DNA of 64,000 nt from Prochlorococcus sp. AG-409-J19 (GCA_003215635.1 QCKC01000002.1:1-64000), one strand, 5' to 3'; counted from the first letter of the stretch, positions 51,519 to 61,868 are shown. Numbers and translations are program-made. Notes: a model not told the origin generated them from the sequence alone.

Positions 51519-52871
51519 ATGTCAGTCCTCACAGATCTCAAAGAAAAACAATTTCAAATTCGCTCCAGTCGCAGCATCAGAAAACTGCTCAAACAGCGCT
51601 TGCTGGTAGTAATTATTGCTCTAATGCTTACTGGTCTAGGTGCTGCAATAACTGGTGTTTTATTTGAAACTGGTATTCATACCCTTGAAGAATGGCGAGC
51701 AAATTTACTTAATCACATACCCGCATGGATTTTCCTACCAATACTTGGATCAACAGGAGGTTTGATCTCAGGATTATTAATATCAAAACTAGCCCCAGCA
51801 GCTGGAGGTTCTGGAGTAACACAAATCATGGGTTATTTAAGGCATCGTGAAGTACCTATGGGAATCAAAGTTGCCTTCGTCAAATTAATTTCTGGAATAA
51901 TCGCGATTGGAAGTGGATTCCCACTTGGAGCTGAAGGACCATCAGTTCAAATGGGAGGATCAGTTGCTTGGCAAATGGCAAAATGGCTTAAAGCTCCCGT
52001 TGCTTTTCGCAGAGTAATTGTTGCAGCAGGAGGAGGAGCTGGAATTGCAGCAATTTTTAGCGCCCCTATTGGGGGTTTTATATACGCTATTGAGGAATTA
52101 CTTAATTCAGCTAGACCGGTTGTTCTTTTACTAGTGGTAGTTACAACCTTTTGGGCAGATACATGGGCAGATATTCTACAAAGTTTAGGTTTTGAAGCAA
52201 ATACAAGTAGTTTCAATACGGCCGGATTCCAATTAGATCGGGAATACACCCCATTAATTCATTTCTTTCCTGTTGACCTAGGTTATCTAATAGGGCTTGG
52301 TATTGTTATAGGGATTTTAGCAGAATGTTATTGTCGTTTTGTCTTGATTATGCAACGTAAAGGACTTACTTGGTTCGGGAACCGTTTGGTTTTACGAATG
52401 GTACTAAGTGGTGGCATTTTAGGGTTGATTTATTCAATGATGCCAGAAACATTTCGGCATGCTAATAAACTACAAGAATTAATTGCTGTAGGTGATGCAA
52501 ATATATCAACGGCATTAATTACATTTATAGTTGTATTCATAAGTACAGGAATAGCCGCAGCATCTGGAGCACCAGGAGGACTATTTTCTCCAATGATTAT
52601 ATTAGGAGGGGCAATTGGATTGGCATGTGGGGGTTGGGTAGAAGCACTCACTGGTCATGTACCTAGCACCTATATTTTTGCAGGAATGGGTGCATTCGTC
52701 TCAGCATGCTCACGAACCCCAATTACAGCGATGTTCCTAGCTTTCGCTTTAACAAAAGATCTCTTGATACTTAAACCAATTTTAGTTGCCTGTATCACAA
52801 GCTTCCTAATTGCTAGATTATTCAATGAAGAGTCAATATACGAAAGACAACTACATCTTAAAATCACATAA
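51519..52871 (+). CDS. ClC-family chloride channel/antiporter
   Basis: 450 residues with about ten to eleven membrane helices. The selectivity and gate region reads GSGFPLGAEGPSVQMGG, corresponding to the GREGP motif, so Arg is replaced by Ala and the gating Glu is present; GAPGGLFSPMIILGG supplies the second filter segment. ClC proteins exchange chloride or other anions for protons or conduct them. Whether this one is a channel or exchanger cannot be told. It is 6 bp after acnB. Confidence 0.92.
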   Translation: MSVLTDLKEKQFQIRSSRSIRKLLKQRLLVVIIALMLTGLGAAITGVLFETGIHTLEEWRANLLNHIPAWIFLPILGSTGGLISGLLISKLAPAAGGSGVTQIMGYLRHREVPMGIKVAFVKLISGIIAIGSGFPLGAEGPSVQMGGSVAWQMAKWLKAPVAFRRVIVAAGGGAGIAAIFSAPIGGFIYAIEELLNSARPVVLLLVVVTTFWADTWADILQSLGFEANTSSFNTAGFQLDREYTPLIHFFPVDLGYLIGLGIVIGILAECYCRFVLIMQRKGLTWFGNRLVLRMVLSGGILGLIYSMMPETFRHANKLQELIAVGDANISTALITFIVVFISTGIAAASGAPGGLFSPMIILGGAIGLACGGWVEALTGHVPSTYIFAGMGAFVSACSRTPITAMFLAFALTKDLLILKPILVACITSFLIARLFNEESIYERQLHLKIT

Positions 52872-52936
52872 AAATCTAACTATCAAATAATACGCTTAAT
52901 TCAATACCAGCATAAATAAACCACCGCTAAAAAACA

Positions 52937-54586
52937 CTGAACCAAGAAACTCTACTATTTAAACCAAGCGTTCCCCAAAACGGCGCGTTTCGTACAATTC
53001 TAGCTTTTCCAAATACATATAAAGTTGGTATTACAAGTTTGGGTTATCAGATTATTTGGACAACTCTTGCCTCGCGAAGTGATGTCGATGTTCGCAGACT
53101 TTTTACCGATCAAGGTGACAGTCCACATCGAATCTGTGATTTATTTGGAGTATCTCTAAGTTGGGAGTTAGATGGACCAGTCATACTTAATTTACTAGAA
53201 AAGCAAAGGATTCCTTTGTGGAGTAGTCAACGAAAAGAGAAGGATCCCATAGTTTTTGGAGGAGGACCGGTCCTAACTGCCAATCCCGAACCTTTTGCAC
53301 CTTTCTTTGATTTAATTTTGATAGGTGAAGGAGAGAATCTAGTCCCACACTTTTTAGAATCATTGAATGAAGTTAAAAATGAAGATAGGGAGAATAAACT
53401 TATATATTTATCTAAAGTGCCTGGTATATATGTTCCAAGATGCTACGAACCTAAATACTCTCGAAATGGTCAACTTATCAAAGTTGAACCAATACATATC
53501 AACATACCAAATACAATTTCAAAACAAACATGGAAAGGTGAAAGCCTAAGTCACTCAACTGTTATTACGCCAGATGCAGCTTGGCCTAATATTCATATGG
53601 TTGAAGTTGTTAGAAGCTGCCCTGAACTATGCCGATTTTGCCTTGCAAGCTATTTAAACCTTCCATTTAGAAGCGCATCTGTGCAAAACGAATTAATCCC
53701 TGCGGTAAACAAAGGTATTAAGGTAACAAATCGAATTGGTCTCTTAGGCGCATCAGTAACACAACATCCAGAATTTGACGAGCTGCTAACATTTCTCAAT
53801 AAAGAAAAATACTCAGGCATAAGGCTTAGTATTAGCTCAGTACGGGCAGCAACAGTAACTCCAAAGCTTACAAGTATCTTAACAAAATTAGGTAGTAAAT
53901 CATTAACAATAGCAATAGAAAGTGGTAGTGATCGTATTAGAAATATGATCAATAAGAAATTAACGAAAAATGAAATATGTAATGCAATCAATTATGCAAA
54001 AGAAGGGGGGTTGAAAAACGTAAAACTTTATGGAATGGTTGGCCTACCAAAAGAGACCGAAGAAGATATACATGAAACAGCAGACCTAATAACAAATCTC
54101 AAGCAAACCACGCCTGGAATAAGACTCACCCTTGGAGTAAGCACTTTTGTTCCAAAAGCTCAAACACCATTTCAATGGCATGGTGTAAGAATCGAATCCA
54201 AGAAAAGATTAAAATTATTAAGTAAAAGACTTAAACCACATGGAATAGATATAAGACCTGAAAGCTTTGGCTGGAGTCTTATACAAGCGCTTATTTCAAG
54301 AAGCGATCGTCGATTAGCACCTGTAATCCTAGAAATGCGAAGATTAGAATGTACCTTAGGAAACTGGAAAAAAGCTTATAAGAACTTAAAAAAAGAAGAT
54401 TACATAGAAATGGAAAAGGCAAGCTCTAATACAATTCCCTTACCCCCATCCTGGGAAGAAATAATCCATAGTGACTGGTCAGAAACCAAAATTCTTCCAT
54501 GGATTCATATAAAAGGACCTATTAATATAGAAACACTTTTGAAACATAACCAAGACGCTATTAATCAATTTTCTCAATCTCCTTAG
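52937..54586 (+). CDS. Radical SAM protein with B12-binding-like N-terminal domain; probable non-ATG start
   Basis: About 549 residues if begun at the CTG at 52937. The first conventional start is TTG 53039, but the frame is open from 52931, and the extra residues FRTILAFPNTYKVGITSLGYQ look like the conserved N-terminus of this family. No ATG, GTG or TTG exists before 53039 in the frame. The radical SAM motif is CPELCRFC; the N-terminal domain has DLILIGEGENLVPHFLE. The reaction is unknown. Its 3' end overlaps the convergent gene by 26 bp. Confidence 0.78.
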   Translation: MNQETLLFKPSVPQNGAFRTILAFPNTYKVGITSLGYQIIWTTLASRSDVDVRRLFTDQGDSPHRICDLFGVSLSWELDGPVILNLLEKQRIPLWSSQRKEKDPIVFGGGPVLTANPEPFAPFFDLILIGEGENLVPHFLESLNEVKNEDRENKLIYLSKVPGIYVPRCYEPKYSRNGQLIKVEPIHINIPNTISKQTWKGESLSHSTVITPDAAWPNIHMVEVVRSCPELCRFCLASYLNLPFRSASVQNELIPAVNKGIKVTNRIGLLGASVTQHPEFDELLTFLNKEKYSGIRLSISSVRAATVTPKLTSILTKLGSKSLTIAIESGSDRIRNMINKKLTKNEICNAINYAKEGGLKNVKLYGMVGLPKETEEDIHETADLITNLKQTTPGIRLTLGVSTFVPKAQTPFQWHGVRIESKKRLKLLSKRLKPHGIDIRPESFGWSLIQALISRSDRRLAPVILEMRRLECTLGNWKKAYKNLKKEDYIEMEKASSNTIPLPPSWEEIIHSDWSETKILPWIHIKGPINIETLLKHNQDAINQFSQSP

Positions 54587-55853
54587 AGGTAAAGAGTAAA
54601 CACCTCATTCCTGCAAGAAAAATCCAACCTGCAATATTCAAACGACTATCAAAGAAAGGCATATCCGTTCCATGCAAAACAACCAGAATAAAGCTACCCG
54701 TCCACCAAGCACGATCAAAAATATTAAAATTACTATTAGAATTATTTAATATGCCTTTATGCAAAGTAGAAATGAGCATTGCCAAAATTGGAATGGCAAC
54801 TAATAAAGTAACTGGTAAACCATAACTAACAGACATTTCTAATGGTAGATTATGTGCATGACCATGCCATTGACCTGTTCGCAAAGGATATAAAATAGAA
54901 AATGCAGCTGCTCCCCATCCGAACCAAGGCTTTTCTGTAATAAGTTGGATTGCAACTTTCCATTGACTTAATCTAGTAGAAGCTAATGTTCGTTCTTGGG
55001 TATAACGCATATCATTAAGCCGCGACCAAACACTTTCTGGAACCAAGTTACGTGACCATGTCTGTAGATAATTAGGCATACCTGGCAACACAGCAAAAAC
55101 AACTGGTAATAATGTCAGTACCAATAAAGGCAATAACCAAATCCAATGTATAGAACCTAATACAAATGGAATTGCAAGAATCAAACCTCCCCAGGCATTT
55201 CTTGAATCAGTCAAAATCAAGGCCGTAACAATTCCAATAGCTAAAACAAAAAAAATAGTCCTATTGACACGAGACAAACCTGACTGAAGCAAAGCAGCTA
55301 AAGACAATGGCCAAATCAAAACCAACCAAGCCCCCGCGATATTCGCATAGTCAAATAATCCGGACAAACGCCCAATTGGTTCTCCACCAGGAGATATATA
55401 CCAAACAATCAAACCCCCTAAAAGTTGCCATGGCCCCTCCCAACCCCACCAAAGTTGGCCTAAGCCTGTTAAAAATACAGGAATAGTTCCGAATAACAAC
55501 CAAAGAGAACATTTTCTTCTTGCCCTAGTAGTTATCAAATATGGCTGAAAACCCCAAAAAGCCAAGAAAAAAGGCAACCAATTAGCAAGGCCTACCCACG
55601 CCAACCAGCCTGAATAAGCATCTATTGCGCTAACAATCATCAAACATGTAGCTAAAGTAAAAGGCCAATTCCAAAAATCATCTAAAAAAGATGTATTTCT
55701 ATTCTGCAGACCTAAATATATTGAAATTAAAAAAAGAAGTCCTGACAAAAAAGCGGTTGATGGTAATAAAAAAAGACCAAGCTGAAAAGTAATCCATCCG
55801 ATATAGGAAGATTGAACAGGACGTCCATCTGCGATTGAAAGTAAAAAACTCAT
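54561..55853 (-). CDS. IctB / O-antigen-ligase-like membrane protein
   Basis: 430 residues with about 11 to 12 membrane segments and the Wzy_C-type loop (RLSQWKVAIQLITEKPWFGWG and HAHNLPLEMSVSYG). Proteins of this group include IctB, first described as involved in inorganic carbon accumulation in cyanobacteria, and O-antigen ligases. Which applies here is undecided. It overlaps purU by 4 bp (55850-55853), so they may be cotranslated. Its stop end overlaps the convergent radical SAM gene by 26 bp. Confidence 0.82.
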   Translation of the reverse strand: MSFLLSIADGRPVQSSYIGWITFQLGLFLLPSTAFLSGLLFLISIYLGLQNRNTSFLDDFWNWPFTLATCLMIVSAIDAYSGWLAWVGLANWLPFFLAFWGFQPYLITTRARRKCSLWLLFGTIPVFLTGLGQLWWGWEGPWQLLGGLIVWYISPGGEPIGRLSGLFDYANIAGAWLVLIWPLSLAALLQSGLSRVNRTIFFVLAIGIVTALILTDSRNAWGGLILAIPFVLGSIHWIWLLPLLVLTLLPVVFAVLPGMPNYLQTWSRNLVPESVWSRLNDMRYTQERTLASTRLSQWKVAIQLITEKPWFGWGAAAFSILYPLRTGQWHGHAHNLPLEMSVSYGLPVTLLVAIPILAMLISTLHKGILNNSNSNFNIFDRAWWTGSFILVVLHGTDMPFFDSRLNIAGWIFLAGMRCLLFTSKEIEKID

Positions 55854-56704
55854 TCAAAAACTGCAGTACGGCCTCTGTAGACAATTACTTGTCCACGCAA
55901 ATGCAATCTCACAGCTTTAGCTAATGCCATTCGTTCTGTATCACGCCCTTTCCGAATTAAATCATCTACTTCATCTCTATGCCCTACGTATTCAATTGTT
56001 TGTGCAATAATTGGACCATCATCAAGATCTTCAGTCACATAATGAGCTGTTGCGCCAATCATTTTAACTCCTCTTTCCCAAGCTCTTTGATAAGGATTAG
56101 CTCCTTTAAATGCTGGCAAAAAAGAATGATGGATATTAATTACAGTTGGAAATGACTCCAAAAATGTTTTACTTAAAATTTGCATATACTTGGCAAGTAT
56201 AACTAATTTTATTTCATATTTATTTAAAAAATTAAGAATAGTATTTTCAGATTCTTGTTTACGATCTGGAAGAACAGGTATGAATTCAAAAGAAACACCA
56301 AAATCTCTGCAAAGAGCTTCTAAATTCATATGATTTGAAATAACCAGAGACACTTCCATAGGCATCTCTCCAGTGCGACATCTCCAAAGCAAATCCAAAA
56401 GACAATGACTTTGTTTACTTACTAAAATGGCTACCTTTGGTATTTGATCAGAAAAACGAAGATTAACTACACCCTTCAATTGAACTGCAAGTTTATTTGC
56501 TGATAATAAGATAGCGTTCCGATCTAAATTAAAATTTTCCAATCCCCATTCAATTCGACTCAAAAAAAGTCCGGCACCTGAATCGGTGTGATGATCAGCG
56601 TGGAAAATATTTCCGCCATTTCGCGCAATCCAACCTGCCAATTCGCTAACCAATCCAGGGCGATCTGGACATGTCAACTGCAAAATCACACTTGGAGAGG
56701 TCAC
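55850..56704 (-). CDS. purU: Formyltetrahydrofolate deformylase
   Basis: 284 residues. An N-terminal ACT domain (residues about 5-80) precedes the formyltransferase-type domain with INIHHSFLPAFKGANPY (about 198-214) and GATAHYVTEDLDDGPII (about 228-244). It hydrolyses 10-formyl-THF to THF and formate, balancing one-carbon pools with the glycine cleavage system elsewhere in the window. The first gene of a two-gene leftward unit, it overlaps the IctB-like gene by 4 bp. Confidence 0.95.
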   Translation of the reverse strand: MTSPSVILQLTCPDRPGLVSELAGWIARNGGNIFHADHHTDSGAGLFLSRIEWGLENFNLDRNAILLSANKLAVQLKGVVNLRFSDQIPKVAILVSKQSHCLLDLLWRCRTGEMPMEVSLVISNHMNLEALCRDFGVSFEFIPVLPDRKQESENTILNFLNKYEIKLVILAKYMQILSKTFLESFPTVINIHHSFLPAFKGANPYQRAWERGVKMIGATAHYVTEDLDDGPIIAQTIEYVGHRDEVDDLIRKGRDTERMALAKAVRLHLRGQVIVYRGRTAVFE

Positions 56705-56793
56705 TCAATCAAGGAGAAAGATCCATTCTCTCCTGAAATCAGGAATGTTTGCCAGAAAAAACAAAATGAATTCTTAAATTGAATAGCTCTACT

Positions 56794-57909
56794 ATGGACT
56801 CTTCGGGAAAGAAAAAGCAACAAGCCATTACAGTTCTAGGAAGTGGTGCAGTTGGAAGCTTTACTGCATTGCATTTAAAAAAACTTGGGCATGATGTAAC
56901 CATTATTGATCCAATAATTCAAAAATCAATTCAGCATGGTTCGTCTAGCAATGGAACCACAGCCTCTCTAGGTGTGGTCATGGGAAATACTTTTCATCGC
57001 TCTAAGGGGAGAGCATGGCTATTGAGACAAAGAAGTATGGAACTATGGCCGAAATGGATTGAAGAATTAAATACCCCAACCCATCCATTAGAGATAAAAA
57101 CTCCTCTGATAAAATTAGTACATTCACAAGAAGAAGAACAATTAATTAAAAAAATTATTAAAGAGAGAAAAGACCTAGGTATAGAGGCGCTATCGGAAGA
57201 ATGGAAAAATAAACTAGCCAAAAATTGGCCTGTAAATCAATTTGAAGGATTAATTTCATATAACGAAGGCCGCATTGATCCGATAGCACTCCAACTCTGT
57301 CTACGTGCAAAATTAAAGGAGGCAAATATTTCCACAATTAATTCAAAGGTTTTACACATAAATCGCCTACAAAAAAATAAAGAGACTAGATGGTGCTTAG
57401 ATTTAGATAATCATGATGCAAAATTGTGCTCGTCTATTATCTTATGTAATGCAATGGGGAGCGAGGCGTTGATACAACCTTTAGGACATATAAGAAAATT
57501 AATACCTATATTAGGACAAGTACTAGAGATAAAAATAAATAAGGAAGCAACTGATTCTGCAGACTTACCTGCGGTACTCAATACACATGGATTTAATTTA
57601 ATTCCGCAATCAGATAATCATCTTTTGATAGGAGCAACATTAGAGCCAGGAATAGAAGCCAAAGAAAATTTGCTTATAAACATGAAAGAGTTAAATGGAT
57701 GGTCTCCTGATTGGATTAAAAATGCAGCAATATTAAATAATTGGTATGGAATAAGAGCTAAACCTGTTGATCAACCCGCTCCTATTCTTGAAACACTTGA
57801 ACCTGGACTAATCATTTCAACTGGTCACTATAGAAATGGAATATTACTTGCACCAGTAAGTGCTGAATGGACAGGAGAAGAGATCTCAAAATCTCACTTC
57901 TATGAGTAA
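56794..57909 (+). CDS. FAD-dependent amino-acid oxidoreductase (DadA/ThiO-like)
   Basis: 371 residues from the ATG at 56794; a TTG at 56779 is possible. The dinucleotide-binding motif is VLGSGAVGSFTALHLKKLGHDVTIID, and the C-terminal part has GLIISTGHYRNGILLAP, as in D-amino-acid dehydrogenases and glycine oxidases. The true substrate (D-amino acid, glycine or proline-like) is not set by the sequence. It is divergent from purU with an 89-bp spacer and convergent with dnaK. Confidence 0.88.
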   Translation: MDSSGKKKQQAITVLGSGAVGSFTALHLKKLGHDVTIIDPIIQKSIQHGSSSNGTTASLGVVMGNTFHRSKGRAWLLRQRSMELWPKWIEELNTPTHPLEIKTPLIKLVHSQEEEQLIKKIIKERKDLGIEALSEEWKNKLAKNWPVNQFEGLISYNEGRIDPIALQLCLRAKLKEANISTINSKVLHINRLQKNKETRWCLDLDNHDAKLCSSIILCNAMGSEALIQPLGHIRKLIPILGQVLEIKINKEATDSADLPAVLNTHGFNLIPQSDNHLLIGATLEPGIEAKENLLINMKELNGWSPDWIKNAAILNNWYGIRAKPVDQPAPILETLEPGLIISTGHYRNGILLAPVSAEWTGEEISKSHFYE

Positions 57910-57930
57910 CAACATTACACAACTAAAGCA

Positions 57931-59841
57931 TTACTTCGATTCTGTAAATTCCGCGTCAATTACATCATCATCATTATTTGAACCTTGACTTGATTGAGAA
58001 GAATTTTCATCACCAGGAGGAGTTGAAGGTGCCGCTTCAGCTGCTTGCTGGTAAACTGAAGCTCCTAAAGAGTAGAGCTCTTGTTGTAATTCTTCTAATA
58101 AAGCTTTCATTGTTTCGAGGTCATCCTTCTCAACTGCTTCTTTCAGCTTTAATCTCTTTTCTTCAACCTTTGTTTTAGCTTCAGCATCAACTTTATCTCC
58201 CAGTTCTCCTAGTTGTTTCTCTGTTTGATAAACCAGGGTTTCAGCTTGATTTTTAATATCAATTCTTTCTCTCTTCTCTTTATCAACAGATGCATTGGCT
58301 TCTGCATCCTTCACCATTTTGTCAACTTCATTATCAGATAATGTAGATGCTCCTGTAATAGAAATACTTTGTTCTTTACCGCTACCTTTATCTTTAGCGG
58401 TCACACTCAGAATTCCATTCGCATCAATATCAAACGTTACTTCTATTTGAGGAACTCCACGAGGTGAAGGTGGAATCCCATCTAGTCTGAAAGTTCCTAA
58501 ACTCTTATTATCCGATGCCATTTCGCGTTCACCCTGTAAAACATGAATTTCAACATTAGTTTGACCATCAACAGCTGTTGAGTAAGTCTCTGTTTTTTTG
58601 GTTGGTATTGTGGTGTTACGTGGAATCATTTTTGTCATAACTCCTCCTAAAGTTTCAACTCCCAAAGAAAGAGGTGTTACATCTAACAAAAGAATATCTT
58701 TGACTTCTCCAGCTAAAACTCCTCCTTGGATAGCCGCCCCTACTGCGACTACTTCATCAGGATTCACTGTTTGATTTGGATCTTTACCTGTAACACGCTT
58801 AACTAACTCTTGAACAGCAGGCATGCGAGTTGAGCCGCCTACCATGACTATTTCATTTAACTGACTCGGTTGAAGCTTGGCATCAGAAAGTGCCTTCTCT
58901 ACTGGCACACGACAACGATCAATTAAATCAGAGGCCAACTCCTCAAATTTTGCTCTAGTCAAAGTCAAGTCAAGGTGCTTAGGACCTTCAGGAGTAGCAG
59001 TAATAAAAGGTAAATTAATTTCACTCTGAGTAGCATTAGAAAGCTCTATTTTGGCTTTTTCAGCAGCTTCAGTTAAACGCTGAAGTGCTTGCTTATCTTG
59101 GCGCAAATCAATACCTTCATTGCTTTTAAATGTTGCAGCAAGATGATCGACAATTACTTTGTCAAAATCATCTCCACCAAGATGTGTATCACCAGAAGTA
59201 GATAAGACTTCAAACACTCCATCACCCACTTCAAGGACAGAAACATCAAATGTTCCTCCACCAAGATCAAAAACTAAAATACTTTCATTACTCTTCTTAT
59301 CTAAACCATAAGCCAAAGCAGCAGCAGTTGGCTCATTAATAATTCTGAGAACTTCTAATCCTGCAATTTTCCCCGCATCTTTAGTTGCTTGACGTTGAGA
59401 ATCATTAAAATATGCCGGTACAGTTATAACTGCTTGCATTACATTTTCACCAAGATACTTACCTGCATCGTCTGAAAGTTTACGCAATACTTGAGCACTA
59501 ACCTCTTCTGGTGAAAACTGTTTATCTAAAATTGGGCATTTCAGTTTCAACTTTGAACCTGATTTCTCAACTCCATAACTAACTTCTTTAGATTCTTCAT
59601 TCACTTCATCAACCTGACGACCTACAAAACGCTTTGTTGAATAAAAAGTGTTTTCAGGATTCATAACAGCCTGACGCTTGGCAATCTGGCCAACCAGCTG
59701 ATCTTGATTTTTGGTATATGCAACAACAGAGGGGGTTGTACGAAATCCCTCTGCATTAGCAATCACAGTGGGCTTACCACCCTCCATAACAGCCACGCAG
59801 CTGTTTGTAGTGCCTAGATCAATACCAACTACCTTCCCCAT
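57931..59841 (-). CDS. dnaK: Chaperone protein DnaK (Hsp70)
   Basis: 636 residues from the ATG at 59841 ([14 protein letters not shown]); a TTG at 59850 would add three residues. ATPase motifs are [30 protein letters not shown] and [15 protein letters not shown]. The C-terminus is acidic ([15 protein letters not shown]). It folds and protects proteins with DnaJ and GrpE. No CIRCE element is seen upstream. Several Hsp70 copies are common in cyanobacteria, so this could be one of them; the acidic C-terminus is typical for the main DnaK. Confidence 0.97.
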   Translation of the reverse strand: MGKVVGIDLGTTNSCVAVMEGGKPTVIANAEGFRTTPSVVAYTKNQDQLVGQIAKRQAVMNPENTFYSTKRFVGRQVDEVNEESKEVSYGVEKSGSKLKLKCPILDKQFSPEEVSAQVLRKLSDDAGKYLGENVMQAVITVPAYFNDSQRQATKDAGKIAGLEVLRIINEPTAAALAYGLDKKSNESILVFDLGGGTFDVSVLEVGDGVFEVLSTSGDTHLGGDDFDKVIVDHLAATFKSNEGIDLRQDKQALQRLTEAAEKAKIELSNATQSEINLPFITATPEGPKHLDLTLTRAKFEELASDLIDRCRVPVEKALSDAKLQPSQLNEIVMVGGSTRMPAVQELVKRVTGKDPNQTVNPDEVVAVGAAIQGGVLAGEVKDILLLDVTPLSLGVETLGGVMTKMIPRNTTIPTKKTETYSTAVDGQTNVEIHVLQGEREMASDNKSLGTFRLDGIPPSPRGVPQIEVTFDIDANGILSVTAKDKGSGKEQSISITGASTLSDNEVDKMVKDAEANASVDKEKRERIDIKNQAETLVYQTEKQLGELGDKVDAEAKTKVEEKRLKLKEAVEKDDLETMKALLEELQQELYSLGASVYQQAAEAAPSTPPGDENSSQSSQGSNNDDDVIDAEFTESK

Positions 59842-59960
59842 GGATGCCAAGCTCCTGAATTTCTATCTTGAACAAGGACATCCTCGGTAGTTAGGCCTAA
59901 TAGAGGCGAGGTGTGGTTCCCGAACAGTGACTAATAAACTGTTGTCTAAACGATGAGTAA

Positions 59961-60866
59961 ATGAACTTAATTGGCAGTCAAACCAAACTGATCGGCTTAC
60001 TCGGAAAGCCAGTAAGCCATTCTCTGTCACCAGTTATGCAAAATGCTGCCCTGGCTGAGCTACGAGTCGATTTATGTTATTTAGCTTTCCCATGCAACAC
60101 AGAAGATCTAACTGAAATTTTAAAAGGCTTAAGAGCTATAGACTGTAGAGGATTAAATGTCACAATCCCTCACAAGCAAACCGTATTACAAAATTGCACA
60201 GAACTCAGCGAACTAGCGAAAAAAGTAAGTGCGGTCAATACGCTTGTACCAGATCAACAAAATGGCTGGAAAGGACTTAATACCGATGTTGAAGGATTTT
60301 TAGCCCCACTGTTTTTAAGAAAAACTGACTGGGAAGGACTCAATGCAGTTGTTTTAGGCTCAGGCGGCAGCGCAAGAGCAATAACAACAGGACTTAAAGA
60401 ACTAAAATTAAAAAAAATATCTATTATAGGAAGAAATTCCGAATCATTAAATAGATTCACGGAAGACATGGGCAGCAATTGGCAACAATTAAATGCCTCA
60501 TTTTTAAAGGGATACATGCAAGAAGATAAGGAAATAATCAAAGAAATAGGCGAGGCTGATTTAATAGTAAATACAACTCCTATAGGCATGAATGTAGAGT
60601 CAAAATACAACTCAAATAAATCCCAAATACCTCTCGGTCAAAAGATATGGGGCAACCTCAACAAAAATGCAATCCTCTATGATTTGATTTATACACCCAG
60701 ACCTACTCCATGGTTGCAATGGGGATTACAAGAAGGCCTTGAGTGTATTGATGGCCTGGATATGCTTGTAGAGCAAGGTGCTGCATCTTTAAGACTATGG
60801 ACCGGTATTGACGAAATACCAGTAAACCTCATGAAGGAAGCTGCTTTATCATCATTAAACGCCTAA
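59961..60866 (+). CDS. aroE: Shikimate dehydrogenase
   Basis: 301 residues. The shikimate-binding motif is LLGKPVSHSLSPVMQNAAL; the NADP-binding Rossmann fold is VLGSGGSARAITTGL at about 130, with VNTTPIGM at about 198. It reduces 3-dehydroshikimate to shikimate. Together with the DAHP synthase at 47.7 kb and pabB/pabC, aromatic and folate precursor synthesis is partly encoded in this window. The start is the ATG at 59961, 119 bp from the divergent dnaK start, and tic20 follows after 24 bp. Confidence 0.96.
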   Translation: MNLIGSQTKLIGLLGKPVSHSLSPVMQNAALAELRVDLCYLAFPCNTEDLTEILKGLRAIDCRGLNVTIPHKQTVLQNCTELSELAKKVSAVNTLVPDQQNGWKGLNTDVEGFLAPLFLRKTDWEGLNAVVLGSGGSARAITTGLKELKLKKISIIGRNSESLNRFTEDMGSNWQQLNASFLKGYMQEDKEIIKEIGEADLIVNTTPIGMNVESKYNSNKSQIPLGQKIWGNLNKNAILYDLIYTPRPTPWLQWGLQEGLECIDGLDMLVEQGAASLRLWTGIDEIPVNLMKEAALSSLNA

Positions 60867-60890
60867 CCTCGGCAAAGAAACCAAAAGCAA

Positions 60891-61355
60891 ATGCTAATTC
60901 CATTGTGGCAAAGGGTTGTAGGAATGTTGATTTATCTTCTGCCTTGGAGCGATGCATTGCCACTTGGTAGAGAGTTATTTATTGAATTTCCTTTTCTGCA
61001 ATGGCTAGTGTTACCTGCACTCCCAATTGTTTTTGTAGAACAATTCATTCCTTTTGGTGGACTGCTACTTTTTCTAACACTATTTTTAGCGGTAACAAGA
61101 AATCCAAAGGTTCCTTACTTTGTACGCTTTAACACCCTTCAAGCTCTATTAATAGATATTGGTGTGATCTTAATAAATTACGCTTTTCAAATATTCTTAG
61201 ACCCTTTTGGAAGCTCATTACTAATTCGAACCATCTCTAGCACCTTGCTAACAGGTGTACTGGCCATAGTGATTTTCACAATAGTGCAGTGCTTACAAGG
61301 GAAAGAACCTGATTTACCAGCAATAAGCCAAGCTGTTCGCATACAAATGCTTTGA
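60891..61355 (+). CDS. Tic20/Ycf60 family membrane protein
   Basis: 154 residues with four membrane segments. The [14 protein letters not shown] stretch and the C-terminal [23 protein letters not shown] fit the Tic20/Ycf60 family, known from plastids where Tic20 forms part of the inner-envelope protein channel. The cyanobacterial function is unclear. It follows aroE by 24 bp and may share its transcript. Confidence 0.85.
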   Translation: MLIPLWQRVVGMLIYLLPWSDALPLGRELFIEFPFLQWLVLPALPIVFVEQFIPFGGLLLFLTLFLAVTRNPKVPYFVRFNTLQALLIDIGVILINYAFQIFLDPFGSSLLIRTISSTLLTGVLAIVIFTIVQCLQGKEPDLPAISQAVRIQML

Positions 61356-61370
61356 AGAAAAGCCCATCAA

Positions 61371-61418
61371 GGGATATTGTGGTTACTCCGTCGCTCATGT
61401 AAATGAGCCATATGTCCC
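61371..61418 (+). promoter_or_regulatory. Candidate S6:S18-type leader RNA before rpsF
   Basis: GGGATAT (61371-61377) can pair with ATGTCCC (61412-61418), enclosing an internal hairpin GCTCAT (61393-61398) / ATGAGC (61403-61408) capped by a GUAA tetraloop. A CCG (61388-61390) lies in the unpaired left side next to the inner stem. A structure with an unpaired CCG near a hairpin is the general plan of the mRNA element that the S6:S18 pair binds ahead of rpsF in many bacteria. The fold was worked out by eye only. Confidence 0.45.
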
Positions 61419-61431
61419 TGTCGGATTAACC

Positions 61432-61842
61432 ATGACTGAATCTTATTACGAAACAATGTACATTCTTCGCCCGGACATCCCGGAAGAAGAAGTAGAAAGT
61501 CACCTAACTAAATACAGCGATATCCTCGTTGAAGCAGGAGCGAAAATTCTAGACAATCAAATGCGTGGAAAAAGAAGACTTGCCTACCAAATTGACAAAC
61601 ACAAAGAAGGGATCTATGTGCAATTAAGCCACAATGGAGATGGTCAGCATGTTGGGATCCTTGAAAAATCCATGCGCCTTAGCGAAGACGTTATACGTTA
61701 TTTAACGGTAAAGCAAAACGGTCCACTGCCTACCCCAAAATCATCAAAAGATGAATCGGAGAATCAAGAAGAACAAGAAAAAAATACCAAGAGTGAAAAA
61801 ATAGAACAAGAAAAGAAAACTGAATCAGCCGAGGATAAATAA
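61432..61842 (+). CDS. rpsF: 30S ribosomal protein S6 with a charged C-terminal tail
   Basis: 136 residues. The first 95 residues are the S6 fold ([52 protein letters not shown]). Residues about 104-136 are a Glu/Lys-rich tail not needed for the fold. S6 binds 16S rRNA as a pair with S18. A candidate leader structure lies 14-61 nt upstream. The gene is convergent with argG, with only 26 bp between their stops. Confidence 0.96.
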   Translation: MTESYYETMYILRPDIPEEEVESHLTKYSDILVEAGAKILDNQMRGKRRLAYQIDKHKEGIYVQLSHNGDGQHVGILEKSMRLSEDVIRYLTVKQNGPLPTPKSSKDESENQEEQEKNTKSEKIEQEKKTESAEDK

Positions 61843-61868
61843 ACGCGATATAACTAGCAAGAAATAAA

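Noticed and set aside
59842-59960. CIRCE heat-shock operator before dnaK
   Set aside because: No TTAGCACTC-N9-GAGTGCTAA-like sequence is visible between dnaK and aroE.
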